Origin: Sulfurimonas sp.
Lineage (GTDB): Bacteria > Campylobacterota > Campylobacteria > Campylobacterales > Sulfurimonadaceae
NCBI GenBank assembly: GCA_027060825.1
Contig: JALSWC010000202.1
Span: 1 to 39,915 of the forward strand
Length of the DNA: 39,915 nt
Direction: 5' to 3'
Both the position numbers and the translations under genes were made by a program. Of the stretch, positions 39,260 through 39,915 are shown one piece after another. The notes below the pieces were generated by a model that saw only the letters and a program-made list of their open reading frames with translations, made no database searches and had not been told where the DNA came from. How positions within the stretch are numbered: position 1 is the first letter of the stretch; the number at the start of each line of letters is the position of its first letter.

Positions 39260-39488
39260 GACTAGCCTTGATGGATTGAATAGAAGTATCGCCAAGCAGA
39301 CCTGTTGCAGAACCTTTTAATCGGTTAAATGCTTGGATTCGTTTTTTTGCTTTTATCTGCTTGTAGCGATTTTCAATCATCTCTTGTACCAAAGCAGTCA
39401 TTGACTGTTTTGTATCTTTGGCTAGTTCTTCAAGATACATAGAAATCTGTTTGTCAAACACAAAATTTTTTCTTACTGTTGCTCCCAT
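39249..39488 (-). CDS. Cognate antitoxin, probable ribbon-helix-helix type
   Basis: RKNFVFDKQISMYLEELAKDTKQSMTALVQEMIENRYKQI, immediately upstream of and overlapping the PIN gene. Confidence 0.75.
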   Translation of the reverse strand: MGATVRKNFVFDKQISMYLEELAKDTKQSMTALVQEMIENRYKQIKAKKRIQAFNRLKGSATGLLGDTSIQSIKASREL

Positions 39489-39677
39489 ATGTTATCCTTT
39501 TTATGTATATTTTATTATGTATTAATTTTACCATATTTATACACTATTATCAAATCTTTATTTTTTTGAGGGGTATTTTTAACTATTACTATGCTTAAGT
39601 TTGGTTTAGGATAGTAATAATAATATTTTAACGCATAAAATGCTAAAATTACTACAATAAAACAAGGGAGACGACAC

Positions 39678-39915
39678 TTGCAAGAAGCACATGAAGTATT
39701 GGCTAGAAAATACCGCCCGACTAATTTTGATGAACTCATTGGGCAAGAGACCATAGCACAAACACTCTCTTTAGCACTTGATGCAAATAGGCTCTCTCAT
39801 GCCTACCTTTTTTCAGGACTTCGAGGAAGTGGAAAAACCTCTACTGCTCGTATTTTTGCAAAGGCACTCATCTGTGAAGAGGGGGTAAGCCACTTACCTT
39901 GCGATAAATGTTCTA
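39678..39915 (+). CDS. dnaX: DNA polymerase III subunit gamma/tau, N-terminal part (truncated by window end)
   Basis: TTG start behind an AGGGAG RBS: LQEAHEVLARKYRPTNFDELIGQETIAQTLSLALDANRLSHAYLFSGLRGSGKTSTARIFAKAL; frame open to the edge. Confidence 0.92.
   Translation, partial: MQEAHEVLARKYRPTNFDELIGQETIAQTLSLALDANRLSHAYLFSGLRGSGKTSTARIFAKALICEEGVSHLPCDKCS

Noticed and set aside
39515-39754. 79-aa minus-strand ORF
   Set aside because: Covers the dnaX start and upstream region on the opposite strand; no coding signature.

Overview
This 39.9-kb window looks like the core chromosome of a Campylobacterota (epsilonproteobacterial, Sulfurimonas-like) organism. The assignment rests on gene content and low G+C character, not on a database search. 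It starts inside hemE and ends inside dnaX. In between are a radical SAM protein, a YafQ/DinJ-type toxin-antitoxin pair, tRNA-Asn and tRNA-Met, groES-groEL, exbB-exbD, a two-component system, pyrC, a phosphohexomutase, a cold-shock gene, pta-ackA, an LPP20/lytic-transglycosylase cluster, and an ABC-F/SUI1 operon. These are followed by an Mla-type lipid transport locus, cheV-cheA-cheW, lpxH-like, argC, greA, surE, an OprD-like porin, rho, murI, murD and a PIN-domain toxin-antitoxin pair. I see no CRISPR array, prophage or intact insertion sequence. The most unusual signal is a tandem pair of exactly 53-bp elements just after the groEL terminator. Their flanks are identical, but their central hairpin stems differ by four consecutive compensatory base-pair changes, which suggests a structured RNA or REP-like element. 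The next most interesting item is a tightly packed operon joining an ABC-F ATPase, a DUF5718/FAH-like protein, a bacterial SUI1/eIF1 homologue and an unknown protein.
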